Notes under the pieces: model-generated
Database searches by the model: none
Told to the model about the DNA's origin: nothing
What the model saw: only the letters and a program-made list of their open reading frames with translations
Program-made: the position numbers and the translations under genes
Assembly (NCBI GenBank): GCA_963989385.1
Contig: OZ022511.1
Coordinates: 26,778,503 to 26,842,502 of the forward strand
Reading direction: 5' to 3'
From: Ctena decussata
Taxonomy: Eukaryota > Mollusca > Bivalvia > Lucinida > Lucinidae
Length of the DNA stretch: 64,000 bases
In this document: one piece after another, positions 44,290-56,690 of the stretch
Numbering within the stretch: position 1 is the stretch's first letter
How the letters are laid out: every line of letters begins with the position of its first letter

Positions 44290-45713
44290 TGTCACGTTGT
44301 TACGGCGTAACAAAAATGCATCCTTTCGGAAATCTGCTATCTTTTTATGCAGTATCTAAATGGGTTTGTACAAGAAAAGATCAAAGGGTAATTTTGTGCA
44401 CAAAATCTAAAATTAAAATGTAATAAGGTCTGGATGTACTTTAATGCATTAACGAAGGCGTCCTAGCAATTAATTTTTCCAACTCTTTCAAGCATCATCA
44501 GGCTAAACAGTTAAAAACACAAGATGTGTTGTCCAAATTTATTGTCAAACAATACAGGTGGGACCAGTTTTTAACCAAGGCCGAACAATTTCATTTATAC
44601 ACCTGTCTTTGCGACAGTTATAGCGAACACACGAAGTATGTTCGCTTTACTGTATCAGTTTTGGTCCTACATACTTAGGCAGATAAAATGTGTGGTAACG
44701 ATCATGGTTGCGGCCATCTTGGAGAACCGGAAGTTCGAAAGTTATCGCGAGACTAGTCACGAACCAAGCGCTCTAATCGAATTTTTTTACGAGTCCACAA
44801 ACTTATTTTTGCAATCACTCTATAAAGGAAATGTACATTAAATATTTCTCGCTACAATAATTCTCGTTTTTGTTAATTATGTTCGTAGAAAGGATAGCTC
44901 AAACTGTAAACGTTTTGTCGTCTGCTCGTGACCGGAACTTAGCCTAGACCGGAACTGAGTTCATAGGTAAAACCCCGTACCGTGGCGCGTCATGTGAATT
45001 GGAAACGACGGCGCACCCGAGAGCGCACCAGAGAGCCCACCTAGGTTAGAATGGAGCAGGAATGGTGTGTTTGGCCAGTGTTAACAAGCCATTTGATTAA
45101 AAAGTTGATTTCTACGGCTTTTTTTAGTAAAATAATCATGACACAGCCTTAACATCTATATTTTAGTTCATTTCAATTATCTTTGGAACTGAATAAATAA
45201 CAATCAGCTACAAAAACGAATTCTTTGATTCGCTAATCATAACAATCATCATGAGTACAATTTTAAACACCATATGATTTAATACTCAGAATTACACTAA
45301 TTATCTGAAGTGTCTCTCAGCTGCGGAATATAAGGACTGCTGAGAGAGGGCAGCAGGACTGACTTCCGATATTATTTTGAAGACGGTTGAATCCCTGCCT
45401 CTTAATGGTGCAGATCGCTGAGGACAGTGTGGACTTTCAGATGATTAGTGCACCCAACCACTGTCATAAAGCAGCTTAATATTGTGACAGCAGACCATAA
45501 GGACACCTTAATAAGGCGAGCCTACATATGTTTCCATTCTATCTGCATACCGAACAAGTCTGCTATGGTTCTTTCTTAATGGGCACTGCGGTTCTTCTTC
45601 GACATTTAAATTCAGACTCTAATCGATACTGGCATGACGTTCAAGCCTTCAAGCCCGTCTTAAGGATTGCAAAACCAGCCGAATAAACCCTATAAGGTGT
45701 ATTTTATTTTCTT

Positions 45714-45745
<32 letters not shown>

Positions 45746-46290
45746 CGTTTTTCATTTCATTCTTTTTCTTAAACTTTTTTTTCTTTATTCTTTCTTTCCT
45801 ACTATGCATTACTCCAGTGCATGACCCCGTTGCTGATGCCCTTTCCTGCACAATGAGGCTCATGTCGCTCATGGGTACTGGTGGCTTAGCAACGTCTTCA
45901 AATCAAATCAAATCAGTTAACTGTTCTTAAAATTAGTTACAGGGCTGACCCCAAGTACAGTACAAAACATACAATACATAAAAACATTCGGTACATGCAA
46001 GTGATGTATTTTCTGACCATGACAGTGTATGGCTTACTTACTATATAATGTTAAAGTGAAACATCTACAGAGGAAGCAATTCAGGCATCCCATCTCTGTG
46101 CCCCCTCCATCTCAAGACCAGCTCCCTAAGAAAAGAATTTGCCCCCATTCATTGAATTAAACGCTTTCCCCTACAGAAGACCCACCTGGAAGGGCTATGC
46201 CTCCCGAGGAAGCAAAAAAGAAATCAGAAAGGCTGCCTACTTACGTAAAAGTGGCGAAAAATATTAAGGTGCACCACAGTTAGTTGCACC
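44290..46290. other. No supported gene; poly(T) tract
   Basis: A T-rich run lies at about 45710-45746. No convincing frame or RNA gene. Confidence 0.5.
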
Positions 46291-46486
46291 TGTAGTAGGA
46301 GGAGAAAAATCTGTAAAGAAAATTTCGTTGAGCGCCCCGACCGGGGATCGATCTCACAACCTCAAGATTATAAAGCGAGCACACAACCACTAGGCTAAAA
46401 GGTCCGGACTAGTTAGACTAGTCAGTTATACCCTCTATATACCTAAATACATATTTACACATCACTCATTGGCCGTACTACTACAG
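46291..46486 (-). mobile_element. tRNA-derived SINE, third family, copy 1
   Basis: The minus strand shows a head with TAGCCTAGTGGTTGTGTGCT and a B-box-like GAGATCGATCC. Both ends carry TGTAGTAG/CTACTACA words in inverted orientation. A second copy in the same orientation starts 328 bp downstream. Confidence 0.65.
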
Positions 46487-46618
46487 TCTACCATCCTACC
46501 AAAGAATATTTGTATCAAATGTTAAGGAAATGAAATTATAATCCAGGTTCTTTTTAACTCTGCAGCCATTGTTTCGCCCTTGGGCTCCAACGGCAATCAC
46601 CCTGGTCACAGCACCACT

Positions 46619-46810
46619 GTAGTAGGAGAAAAATCTGTAAAGAAAATTTCGTCGAGCGACCCCACCGGGAATCGAGCTCAAGACCCCAAGATTATAAAGC
46701 AAGCACACAACCACTAGCCTAGAAGGTCCGGACCAGTTAGACTGGTCAGTTATATACTTTATATACGTATATACATATTTACACATAACTAATTGACCGT
46801 ACTACTACAC
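46619..46810 (-). mobile_element. tRNA-derived SINE, third family, copy 2
   Basis: Collinear with copy 1 from TGTAGTAGGA to CGTACTACTACA, with scattered substitutions including in the B-box-like word. Confidence 0.65.
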
Positions 46811-47388
46811 TCCATTGAAAAGCTGGTGTATTTTTCATACCTTAACTGTTAAAGTATCTGAATGATAACGATAAGGTTAATGAGAACACCCTCAAGGAAA
46901 GCAGGTTGGCAAACCCAGACTCTGTGACTTCAAAACTGGTGCCAATTTAACGCCCAAAGGAAAGAATCTGCTCCCTATAGAGCAAATTTCCTCCATTCAG
47001 AGTGGACCCCAGCCACCCACCCACACAAATAAAAATGGCCACACTGCCACATTGAGTGCCAAGGTAAACATGCAAGAAGACACATAAGTTGACTCTCCTT
47101 TGTAAAAATGGCAGAAACTTGCGCACACAGTATAGTTGCCTTAATTTAGGGCAGCATGGATATCACACGAGCTGCACCGGTCTCTCAAGGATGTCACCAT
47201 TACCATTATAGCATGATACACTTTGCTAATCCAGGTGAGTGCCACTCGAGCCAATTTGACCCAAACTACAATGACAAGGTGGTGCCTAGGGTAGCACTTC
47301 ACCCCATCAAAGATCTTCAAGGACCGTAAAGAGTGTGTTCGCACAAAGGCAGTGCCTTAATTTCATATTATAGTATTTATACTTTAAG

Positions 47389-47880
47389 GATGTCCGCTGG
47401 TGACAAATTTGAGACCTCTGCGCAACGCGAACTGCCAACAACTGTTCGGCATGTCGAGTGTCGGCTGTCGTAATTTTGCCGTCTTACAATTAAGAAATAA
47501 TATAAAATCACTGTGTTTTTAAAAACTTTGGATGCTGTTGTATAATTTTCATTCGAGCGCTTCCATTTTTTCATTCGCTCAAGAGATATTAGATCCCACG
47601 TACCCGTGATGTCGTTATTTGGCTGCACACCAGGCGCTTTACTATGCCTTAACAATTTGCAAAATATATTCTTGGGAACTCTAACCACACTGCATTTAGT
47701 TTCCATGTCATCTGGCATCCCATCCGCCAGACAGTCTCTGGTTTTACTTGACAAAATATTCGACTTTCTTTACGAGTTTCGGAGCAAGTTGGCGCAACCC
47801 ATACACCCCACCCACATTTGGCCGCGAGAGGCCAAATCCTTTAGACACCAAAGGAGCTCTAATGAGTCTGAGGGCTAGAC
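47389..47880. mobile_element. Single terminus of an unclassified DNA element
   Basis: TTAAGGATGTCCGCTGGTGA at about 47389 is found inverted at about 61536-61555. The sequence downstream is open on both strands for about 90-125 codons, but I recognise no domain and treat the frames as chance. Confidence 0.35.
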
Positions 47881-49045
47881 ATGATATAAAAATATGCCTG
47901 TTGACAGATATAATCTTAATCTTACTTCAGCTGATATGTTCTGCTACGCAGGCTTAGTCCTAGGCATACGGCTGAAATTTTCTTATCTCTGCAAATACAC
48001 TGTGCACAGCTGGTTTGTTTAGGTTCGTTAGTACACGTAACGATGACGTGTGCTGTTGCTGTCAATTAGAATCTACGGCTGACTTCATCTGAAACTGCTG
48101 GTGAATTGCTAAGTGGTGTTTTTAATTTTACTTTGGTATCTGAAAGTGGTTTTTCGCGCACCTGCAACAAACAGCTAGCACATTCAAGCGCAAAAACTGA
48201 CCAGAGTGCCAGTGGTGGAGTGAAGTTTCTGTCATTAGTGAACTAACTGCGCTGAAAGCCTACATCATACTTCATTAATGCACGCCTCAGGCTGCTCCAA
48301 ATCTCCTCTACGAAGGCATGTCACAGTAAAATAGTCTATGTTCTTGAGATCCGACACCATATCAATATTTTGAGGTTAATACTTTATCCTATGGGCGGTA
48401 TTTTACTAATCAAAAGTTATGATGTTATCCGCTCACAGCGACATGATTATTACGGACGAGTCATTTATTACTAGGTTGGGGACCGGGTACATTCAGTGGG
48501 GATGGGGTGTCGGATTTTTTTTTTTAATTTCTTGATTTGGTGGTCTACTGGGGGATCGAAAATAATTAAACCATGGGGCAAGGGGGGGGGGGGGTCAGAT
48601 ATTTTGTTAGGCATATGGGGGTGGGGGTCAGAATTTTTGTATCCGTCTGCATTTAAAAAAAAAGTTTCAGCTTTGGGGGTCGAGAGGCCACCTCAGACAC
48701 CCCCTCCCCTCCCACCACCCCCACTACTACTCCATTTTCAGATTAGTTCTATTCAATCAAACTTGTCTTCCAAACATTTACCGAAAAAAATTTTTTCGCG
48801 TGCTTCATGTCCAGAAAAAAATCATTATTTGCTAGTAGAACAGTATGACGTAATGTATGAAATCATGCCAATCAGTACATTTAATGTCTGCGTTTGTTAC
48901 ATCAAATCTCTAGGTGCCTGTCATCAGCATAATTGCTTTTGGCTTCAGGGGACTTCGCCCCTAGACGCTTTAAATATTTACAGCTTTACAGAGCATTAAG
49001 CATTAGATTTCTTGTGGTAAAGGACCTGGTTAAAATATATAAATA
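47881..49045. other. No supported gene; G-rich low complexity near 48480-48720
   Basis: A G run of 14 near 48580, with purine-rich then pyrimidine-rich stretches. Open frames across it reflect base composition. Confidence 0.5.
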
Positions 49046-49049
49046 GATG

Positions 49050-49200
49050 AGGGCCCCTTTTTGGTCCCCATTCAAATTATCTTAAAATTGTATGGATTTT
49101 ATTGCTATCATTTATGCGTAGATAGGGGCCCCTTTTTGGCCCCAATTCAAATTCTCTTAAAATTGTATGGATTTTATTGCTTATCATTTATGCGTATTGG
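49050..49200. repeat. 75-bp tandem duplication
   Basis: GGGCCCCTTTTTGG followed by CAAATT.TCTTAAAATTGTA and ATGGATTTTATTGC appears twice back to back. Confidence 0.85.
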
Positions 49201-49398
49201 AACAAACAGAAATAATAGACGTCAATGGAAACAAGGTTTTATAAAAATTACGCGATTTTTACAAAATTCTGCAACTAGAGAGCATAAACATACAAAATTA
49301 ATTTTCTTTTACATTGCATAAATCATTTATCTTCATATAAGTATAATTTTCATGATGGTATATGTTGTGCTTTTCAGATAATCAGTTTGTCAACATTA

Positions 49399-50568
49399 GA
49401 GACGTTCTCAGTTAAGCTGGGCCATTCGCGGACAAAAATGGCCATATATACAACTATTCCAGAATTCAAGAAAAAATCAGGAACATAATGCTCATTATAT
49501 CTGCTTCAAATCTTTGAAATAGTTTCAGATTATGGAATACCAACCATGTTTAGAGACATACCCTAACAATTAGAAATGACGTATTTTAAGACGTTATTTA
49601 GAGACTTTGAAGGACGATGTCGCATACGATTTTAATGCGTAGCATTGCACATTTACTAATCTACAGACATTTGATTATTTTGGCTGGTTGCAATTTAAAA
49701 TGTTTTTCTTTGCTTTTTTGGAAGAAAGGGGTTTTCTATGAAGCGCTGCTTAACCAAATGACGTCAACGCTTTCAAAACGTGGTTTTTGTGACGTTGTGA
49801 CGTAGGTTACGTGTGACGTAGGTTACAGTGCACACATTTTAACGTTTTTATATCATTAAATGTTTCAGTGCATGAAATCTAAGCACACCATCTTGTAGCT
49901 GTTACTAGGCAGGATTTTGCACATGAGTTTCAGAGCGATTGCTTTGCTCAGTTTTAAGAAAAGCCCGTGACGTAAGGTTACATTCTTACAGAAAAATGCT
50001 GGGGTTATGTATTTTGAAGTTGAGTAAAATGTACAAAATTGAGCAAATTTGCACAAATGATATAAGATATAGAGGAACACATATTTCTTCATGTGATCTT
50101 GTAAGTTTTATGATTCCGGACCATTTTAGTTAATACATGTATCACGAATTTACCTCTGTGACGTAGGTTACATAAAGTTTGCGACATTTGTTCCCGGTCT
50201 CATTTCATAGCAAAAACTACCCTTTAGATATTGTTTAAGCGGGGAAATATGTAAGAAGACACCTGAATTTCATAGTGGAACTCGATTTTCAGCAGTGATT
50301 TATCTTTTTTAGCCGAGCGGCGTTCAGTCTATGCAACGGCAATATTGCGACACTTAAAAAAGTCGCGTTTTAAACCAGGGTATCATTATTCGAACCAGTG
50401 TTAAAAATGTCTAACAAAACGCATGCATGTCTTGGTACTTTTACCTACTTCTTTAGACAGAGGGCAACTTGTCAGAGGGTAAACAATACCGTTATTTTGT
50501 AATTTAAAGAAAGGCAATACGAAGGACAAAATTTATTACTAATGACCCAGCTTAACTGAGAACGTCTC
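49399..50568. mobile_element. 1.17-kb inverted-repeat element with repeated GTGACGTAGGTTAC sites
   Basis: Ends are GAGACGTTCTCAGTTAAGCT plus GGG, repeated inverted with one mismatch over 27 bases. GTGACGTAGGTTAC occurs at 49797, 49813 and 50158, with a one-base variant at 49967. No transposase frame. The target duplication is not obvious, so the superfamily is open. Confidence 0.75.
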
Positions 50569-51476
50569 ACAAGAGGAAATGCACCGAAGTTAAAGGCAAC
50601 GCTATGATTAAACACTTTTGTCCAACCTCTGAGTCTCTGTAGGCTATGTTTTTTTTTTCAACTCGTTTGGGAATATGACGGCTATATATAAAGCTTGGTT
50701 CTGAAAATAACACCTAACTATTTAATTTAGACGCAAGGGGGGGGGGGGGGGGGAAGGGGGGTCTGTTCCAGCCACACACCTTGTGGGGGAGGGGGCTGAC
50801 GCAAGCAAAAAGGCACGCCATTTCTTTTAAACAAGTCAAGTTACCGGACTTTCATGTTCACTGACTTTTCCATCAGATATATAGACATGGCGGGTGTATT
50901 ATGATAGGCAGGCGATGCTTACTACTCGCGAGCACCTGATCAGACTTCCTGTTTTTCGGAACATGTCTTTGCACCTAAATATTACGGATTTGTCGACGTT
51001 TATTTCGATTAAATGAATTCGGACTTAAGATTAGATACTTTGACATCTCTACTATTTAAATGGCTAAACGGTTTGAGAAAAAGGAAACAGAACAGTGTAG
51101 GTCTCGAGGTGCTCGGGCGTCTAGGCGTTGGCGGAGTAGGGGTGGGATGTAGATCTGTATGATCCCAAACTGATGCTGATGCATTATAGGCCTCAGTCTC
51201 CCCATGTTATTAATGGACATTAAAACTTTAACCATACGCTGACTTTAAATATTCGAGGCTGACAAACTACTTGGGGGTCATCTCAAATGTAAAAGAATCC
51301 AAGTTACAATTGATGTATGCAATAGCGGAAAGACAGATCAGCCTGCGCCTTCGTGCAAGCCTGTAATGAATGCCACACCAGTGAATAGGGATGCCCAAGG
51401 TGGTCCTTAAATCACAACGTGAGAAGAAATGGACGGATGGCTATCAAATTTGCCGATTGTAACTAATTGCCAGCTT
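50569..51476. other. No supported gene; poly(G) tract near 50740
   Basis: Contains a run of about 20 G interrupted once; otherwise no signal. Confidence 0.5.
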
Positions 51477-51477
51477 G

Positions 51478-51652
51478 TGTTGCAGTTTTACGTCCTTTAG
51501 AACAGTATTTTCATATCAGGACGATGGGACGTTAATAGTGAAAGTCTGGGTGCAAGGTAGCCCCATTTACGGTCGGAAAGATTTCGCTTCTCGCGCGTCT
51601 CTAACCCGGGACCGTTAGATCGGCAGGCAAGCGCTGAACCTACTGATGTGGA
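51478..51652 (-). mobile_element. SINE, second family, diverged copy
   Basis: Minus strand: head remnant with CGGTCCCGGGTTAGAG, body TAAATGGGGCTACCTTGCAC and tail CGTCCTGATATGAAAATAC..AGGACGTAAAAC, matching 33985-34187. Confidence 0.7.
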
Positions 51653-51926
51653 TCATCATACAGAGATATAATGATACATATGTCATTTGGGCGTATTGTT
51701 TGTGGGCTGTTAGATTTCCATTCTATCGTCATAGCATATATTATGGTCCAGTCATGTCATTTCGCTGCCTGTTATTATTGTATGAAAAGTATCAGGTACG
51801 GACTACGACTGAGGGAGTTTGTCAGTAAGTTAGGAACCTGTCGACTTCAAACGCAAGCCAAGCGCTCTGGACAAACGATCCTTGTTATCTCATAAATTTG
51901 CACTAACATGGAGTGGATGGTGGTGG

Positions 51927-52190
51927 TGGTTAGAGTTTGGGTTTAACGGCTCTTTTAAATAGTATTCCAGTCTCTTCGAAGCTGCTTCCAGAGACAGCAA
52001 GAAAGAAAAGGAATAAATAGGATAGATGAGACTAGAATAATCCAAACAAACCCCATCCCGCACCTGCTGCAGACACACCCGGCCCTTGCCCTACTAGTAG
52101 CCAAATTAGAAGAACGCCACGGCATTGAATGTTCAACAGCACCATCGCCCAAACCGACCACCCCTAACATGGCATGGAAAAATCGCGCAG
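51927..52190 (-). mobile_element. SINE/LINE-tail repeat ending GAGCCGTTAAACCCAAA
   Basis: Minus strand contains AGTAGGGCAAGGGCCGGGTG and ends GAGCCGTTAAACCCAAAC, the same tail as 36104-36190. Confidence 0.5.
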
Positions 52191-52408
52191 CATAAATCAA
52201 TGGCGACTTAACTTAATTTGTCATGGTTGAAATATAGGCAGACAACCGATAATACCAACCAAGAGTGGACCTATCCGGTACTGTGCAAAGTGGCTGTACT
52301 ATGTCGACTGATAATTCGGTCGAAAGCTATACCAGTCACGGTAAATGATACTATTGTAAATGGGCGTTGACCGGGCTGGTATTGGTGTCGATTGTCCAAT
52401 CGACAACC

Positions 52409-52441
52409 ACTCTCTCTCTCTCTCTCTCTCTCGCTCTCTCT
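52409..52441. repeat. (TC)n microsatellite
   Basis: CTCTCT run of about 32 bases with one interruption. Confidence 0.9.
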
Positions 52442-52663
52442 ATTGAACAATAACCCAACCTACCATCCAACAATCCATTTATTCATCATTTGAAAAGATC
52501 TTTCCATTCCTACTCCATGTTCCCTACCTCCCTAAACTGGCCCAGCGGATACGAATCGTCAAAATGACGTCGTGATGACCTCGGTGCGACGTATTTCGTA
52601 GAACCGATGTCAATACGACGTCATGTGCCTGCTGGTGCCTATCTATCTATCTATCAAGGAACT

Positions 52664-52857
52664 CCGGTAGCTTAGTAGCTTAAGCAGTGGCCCGCTGATC
52701 TAGCGGTCCCGAGTTCGAGCCCCGCTGTTGGCGGGAACCTTTTCAGTCGTAAACGGAGTTCCATGGACATAGCCTTTCATTATCATCCACCCATTGTCCT
52801 GATATGACTAAAATACTATTAGAAAGTACGTAAAATCGCAATTCATCCATCCATACA
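52664..52857 (+). mobile_element. SINE, second family
   Basis: Head GGAACTCCGGTAGCTTAGTA, B-box-like GAGTTCGAGCCCC, body AAACGGAGTTCCATGG, tail TGTCCTGATATGACTAAAAT and ACGTAAAATCGCAATTCATC. It is flanked on both sides by CTAT/CATC microsatellite. Confidence 0.8.
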
Positions 52858-52940
52858 TCTATCTATTTATATATCTACCTATTGATCGATCGATCGGCCT
52901 AGCCATCCATCCATCTGTGCAGAAGTGCAGGCTTATCATC

Positions 52941-52982
52941 GTCTTCGCTGTTCGCACGAGCGTCTTCGCTGTTCGCACGAGC
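52941..52982. repeat. 21-bp tandem duplication at a SINE target
   Basis: GTCTTCGCTGTTCGCACGAGC is present twice back to back just before the SINE. Its end is also part of that SINE's target duplication. Confidence 0.85.
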
Positions 52983-52986
52983 TGTA

Positions 52987-53257
52987 GGCCGGTAGCGCAA
53001 TCGGTAGGGCACCTGACTCGTAAGTCAGAGGTCCTGGGTTCGAATCCCGGTCTGGCCACATACTTTCGTTTCTCCTTCCGCTGATTCAAGAAGGGCAGTT
53101 GTCAATTACTGGCGAAAGTATGTGCACTTAGTACTGGTTAACCGCTTAGGAGGTCTAAGCCTGCCCAGGAATAGTGTGGTTAGGTTAACTGACCGTCCCG
53201 ACATGACCTTAGTTGTTTACCGTGGACGTTAAGCATCAAATCAACCAACCAACCAAA
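52987..53257 (+). mobile_element. Full-length tRNA-derived SINE with 14-bp target duplication
   Basis: The head has A-box TAGCGCAATCGGTAGGGCA and a perfect B-box GGTTCGAATCC. The body has CCACATACTTTCGTTTCTCC, and the tail is GACGTTAAGCATCAAATCAA then (CCAA)n. The flanking duplication TCGCACGAGCTGTA lies at 52973-52986 and 53258-53271. It is the best-preserved copy of its family here. Confidence 0.92.
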
Positions 53258-53699
53258 TCGCACGAGCTGTAAAACGTTTTCTCATAACATGTGTCAAGTA
53301 TCAAGGTGTATGCAAACCTGTCTTATGAATTGGTTCACTGTCATGCTATTTGTGACTTCCTGTTTTATTCTCGGCACAACGTTGCCCTTTCAAACTGAAA
53401 CAATGCTTAGAGGAAAGAATTCGAACCTTCAGAGATAGCTTCTTTCCCTTATGGTTTGACCCTTAAGAGAAAGCGAGACAAAAGATGCAAGTGACAGACT
53501 TGCTTCCCCTGAAAGTGTACCCGTGCATGCAGTCAGTCCGGTCAGAGCCTTTGCTGTTCGCACATTATGCTCGGATCTTCAGGAATCTACAAGCACAAAG
53601 TGAAGTGTTCTTTTTTGTTGATGGTGGGTGTTATTGTTGTTTTACCATTATCTGGGTCTTCTGTCTTTACTTAATCAGACCATTCTTACTGTATGAAAA

Positions 53700-53880
53700 T
53701 GGAGCTTCAGTATGTTAACCGCTTGCCTGCTGATCTAGCGGTCTCGGGTTCGGGCCTCACCGGAGGCGGAGTTCATTTCAATCGTAGACTGGCTTTCATT
53801 ATCACCCACCCATCGTCCTGATATGACTGAAAAACTGTTAAAAAGGACATTTATTCGCAAGTCATCCATCCATTCATAGT
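53700..53880 (+). mobile_element. SINE, second family, 5'-incomplete
   Basis: Contains GATCTAGCGGTCTCGGGTTC, CGGAGTTCATTTCAATCG, CGTCCTGATATGACTGAAAA and the CATCCATCC tail seen in the 52664 copy. Confidence 0.75.
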
Positions 53881-53924
53881 CTGAAAATATTGGTGTCCTA
53901 TAAATAATGCATAAAGTTACAGAC

Positions 53925-54120
53925 AGACAGACGGTCTGCCAGACAGAGGCAGGCAGACGGCCTCTAAGAGGAGGTAGGGTAGGATAGGGTAGGGTAGGGT
54001 CGGTATGTAAGTAGGTAGGTGAACGGAGAGACAGACATACAGACAGTCAGAGGGTAGGGACGAAGGCAGGTAAGAATGGTAGGTAGGTTGGTGACTAGAT
54101 GGATGGATGGATGGATTTTT
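53925..54120. repeat. (GGTA/GACA)-type degenerate microsatellite
   Basis: Successive ACAGACAG, GGTAGGGTAGG, GTAGGTAGG and GGATGGATGG blocks. Confidence 0.8.
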
Positions 54121-54124
54121 TAGA

Positions 54125-55690
54125 TGAACTGAGAGCTGATTCAAGTTAGACGACTTAATTTTGTAATAACTTTCCTTTTTATCTTACGTGGCTGAACAGT
54201 AAAATACCAAAACAACAGGTTTATCTGTATTGCGAGAAGGACGTGTTTACTTCCGATTTCGGTCGTGTGTCTTTAACGTGTAGGATGAGCAGACACTGGA
54301 TTCTAATGTCGGCAAAGGCGTAGCTACCTGTACGCAAATACGCTGGTGCGTTTTAATATTTTGTCAAACGGATAAAATGATCTGGATAATCTACATTGAT
54401 GATGTGAGATGCAAGTGTTGGAAGCCTTCTCTGAAGGAACCAAGCGGGCAAGTGTCGAATCGACGTCGATGCAATGTCGACATTACTACGACGTTTGAAC
54501 TGTTGTACGTGGGTTGATCATTTGATAATGGAAACACCTTTGTAGATTAGTTGATTATATATAGAAATAAGTATCCTTCATGTATCACCAAAGAGTGTCT
54601 TTTGAGCTTTCGAATTAATGTTTGAAAATGAAATTTTAACGTGTTACCATAGCAGCATATGACGTCACGTTCATGCTGGGTACCGCGTGTGAATTTGTTC
54701 GACTTCATTTTGGTAAGGAGGTGCGTGTATTATGCTTATTTTTGCGCTATGTAAGGAGGAATTGATAATTTAGGAACGCCTTCCATTTAAGTTAGGTTTT
54801 GGCTTTAGAAACACACATACATGTATAATGATTCTTTATGGAAACGTTCTGAAATTTTGCATGAATTTAAGCTGAAGCAGAGGTTAAAATAATTGACTTT
54901 TAGGGAGTTTGACGTTTTATTCCGATATTTCAGGTATTATGCTAAAGTTAATTGATCGGATGTCAAGTACAGGATGATTTTGGTTCTTTCTGCTATACAA
55001 TGCTCCCGAGACTCTGTTTGTTACACTGCAATGACGTCACAATTCTGGTCCCTCCGGCTTAAAATCAGCGAAAGACGTCAAATTTTGCTCGATCAAATGT
55101 CTTTCACGGTCTGTACTTCTGCCAGGTTTGAGAGCAAGTCATGAATAACAGTATATTTCTTTTAGTATCTGAGCCTTGCATGAAGTAATAAATCACTCTA
55201 TCACAAACTTTTATGCTTTCTTTGTTACTGATCAGCAGCAAATATACATGAAAATATGCAAATATTTAGAGACTAAACACTTATAAGTTTAAGGCTTCGT
55301 TGCCATGACGACGATATCCTTAAACAGTACTTTTGGGCTTAATTATATGCCATATGCTTGCTTCTTAGGTTATATATGTCTGAAATACTGTTTTGACACA
55401 TAGCTTATGAAATAAATGCTAGTTTCCATTATTTAAATGATCACCCCTCGTACAAACTCTGCCAACAAGGTTAAGGTACATGTAAAATGTTAGGAAACTG
55501 AAACTCAAGCAGAAACCAAACAACGTCGCATAAACGTCGAGGCATGTCTAGCGACTTTCATTTCAAAACGAGTACAGACTGTCTGATATGCATTGCTACA
55601 AAGGAAGACGTCAAATCAATGTCCTTGCAACGTCATCACCGCAACGTCCATTCGCCATTTCAGTGTTTTGTCACTCTCAAGAATATACTA
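54125..55690. other. No supported gene
   Basis: Spacer with AACGTCGA/TCGACGTT-type words near 54460 and 55525 that also occur near 52560 and 57595. No open frame of interest. Confidence 0.5.
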
Positions 55691-56140
55691 AGTATACGTT
55701 AACAAAGGGTGCGTTTGGGGTTCTGCCAATGTCAGCATAGGCATGTCAATGCCGTTCAAAGTTTCAACATTGGCACCATTGGCTCTACCGTTGGTACCAA
55801 AGGTACCAATATTGCCGACCATTCACTGCCATTACTGCAGACAACAAAAAGGGCGTGGCTAACATTACAAACGCCGGAAAATTGCGTCATTCAATATGGC
55901 GATTTAGTGAATCCATCATAAACGCTCGAGTTGTGACAGGAGAATAATTGTTCCCGACAGTGATGAAAGCATTTTAGAAAATAAAATTTTCTAATTACAG
56001 AAAAAATGGCTCTGCAATGGTGCCAATGGCGCCATTGGCTTTACCAATAGTTGGCTGCCAAAGGTCACCTGTTCAGGGTTCTACGGTTACCAATGGCACC
56101 ATTGGCAAAATCGCCAATGACACCACTGGCAGAACCCGGA
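55690..56140. repeat. Cluster of CCAATGG/CCATTGG palindromic words
   Basis: Contains the perfect palindrome CCAATGGCGCCATTGG near 56022 and the near-palindrome CCAATGGCACCATTGG near 56090. Several other CCATTGG/TTGGTACC words lie near 55775-55810. Confidence 0.55.
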
Positions 56141-56625
56141 ACGTACCCAAATTCATCACTCAGCTTAACCAAGGATCAGGCAACTTTAAAACAGCGTCTT
56201 GCTGGCGTATCGACTTTGATAAGCTTCAAACATTTTGTATAGCAAATTATTTGCAGCGTGCACAGAACCTATCAAATGCTATATTGCCAAAGCGTTTTCA
56301 GCTGTTGGGAACGAGCCGTAATGCCGAATCAATTACGTGGACTAAATGCACATGCCCTGACCAGACTGCACATGTACACCAGGAAAGGCTGGGGTAGTAC
56401 ATTTGCTTTTGTTAGCCCATTAAGATGTGGGTAATCCAAGCCCGCCCCAGCCCCCCCCCCTCCCCCGTCTCCCCAATCCCCATTTTCTTTGAAAGTCTGT
56501 TACATTTATTTGGATGACTCCATTTCTGTATTTTAGGGGTTTCTGGTGCATGTTTCCACTTTTATTGTAGTTTGTATAAATACATGTATTTCATTCATCC
56601 TGACCAGACGCCGCATTGCGCGTCT

Positions 56626-56690
56626 GAACTGTGTCTGCATTGTTCGCATATGTCGCCCGGCGGCATATGCGAACAATGCAGACCCAGTTC
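56626..56690. repeat. Near-perfect palindrome, 32-bp arms
   Basis: The arm from GAACTGTGTCTGCATTGTTC to GTCGCC is followed after one base by its complement, with two mismatches. A smaller CAGACG..CGTCTG dyad precedes it. Confidence 0.9.

Noticed and set aside
44622..44646. Small AGCGAACA..TGTTCGCT hairpin
   Set aside because: An 8-bp stem alone is expected by chance in a window this size.
45690..45930. Open frames over the poly(T) tract
   Set aside because: They are homopolymer translations (F or K runs) with no domain.
47377..47754. 125-codon minus-strand frame
   Set aside because: It reads through a transposon-type terminus and overlaps an equally long frame on the other strand.
48496..48999. 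167-codon frame in G-rich sequence
   Set aside because: Gly/Pro-rich composition follows the low-complexity DNA; no domain.
56017..56397. 126-codon frame over the CCAAT palindromes
   Set aside because: The peptide repeats mirror the palindromic words; no recognisable domain.
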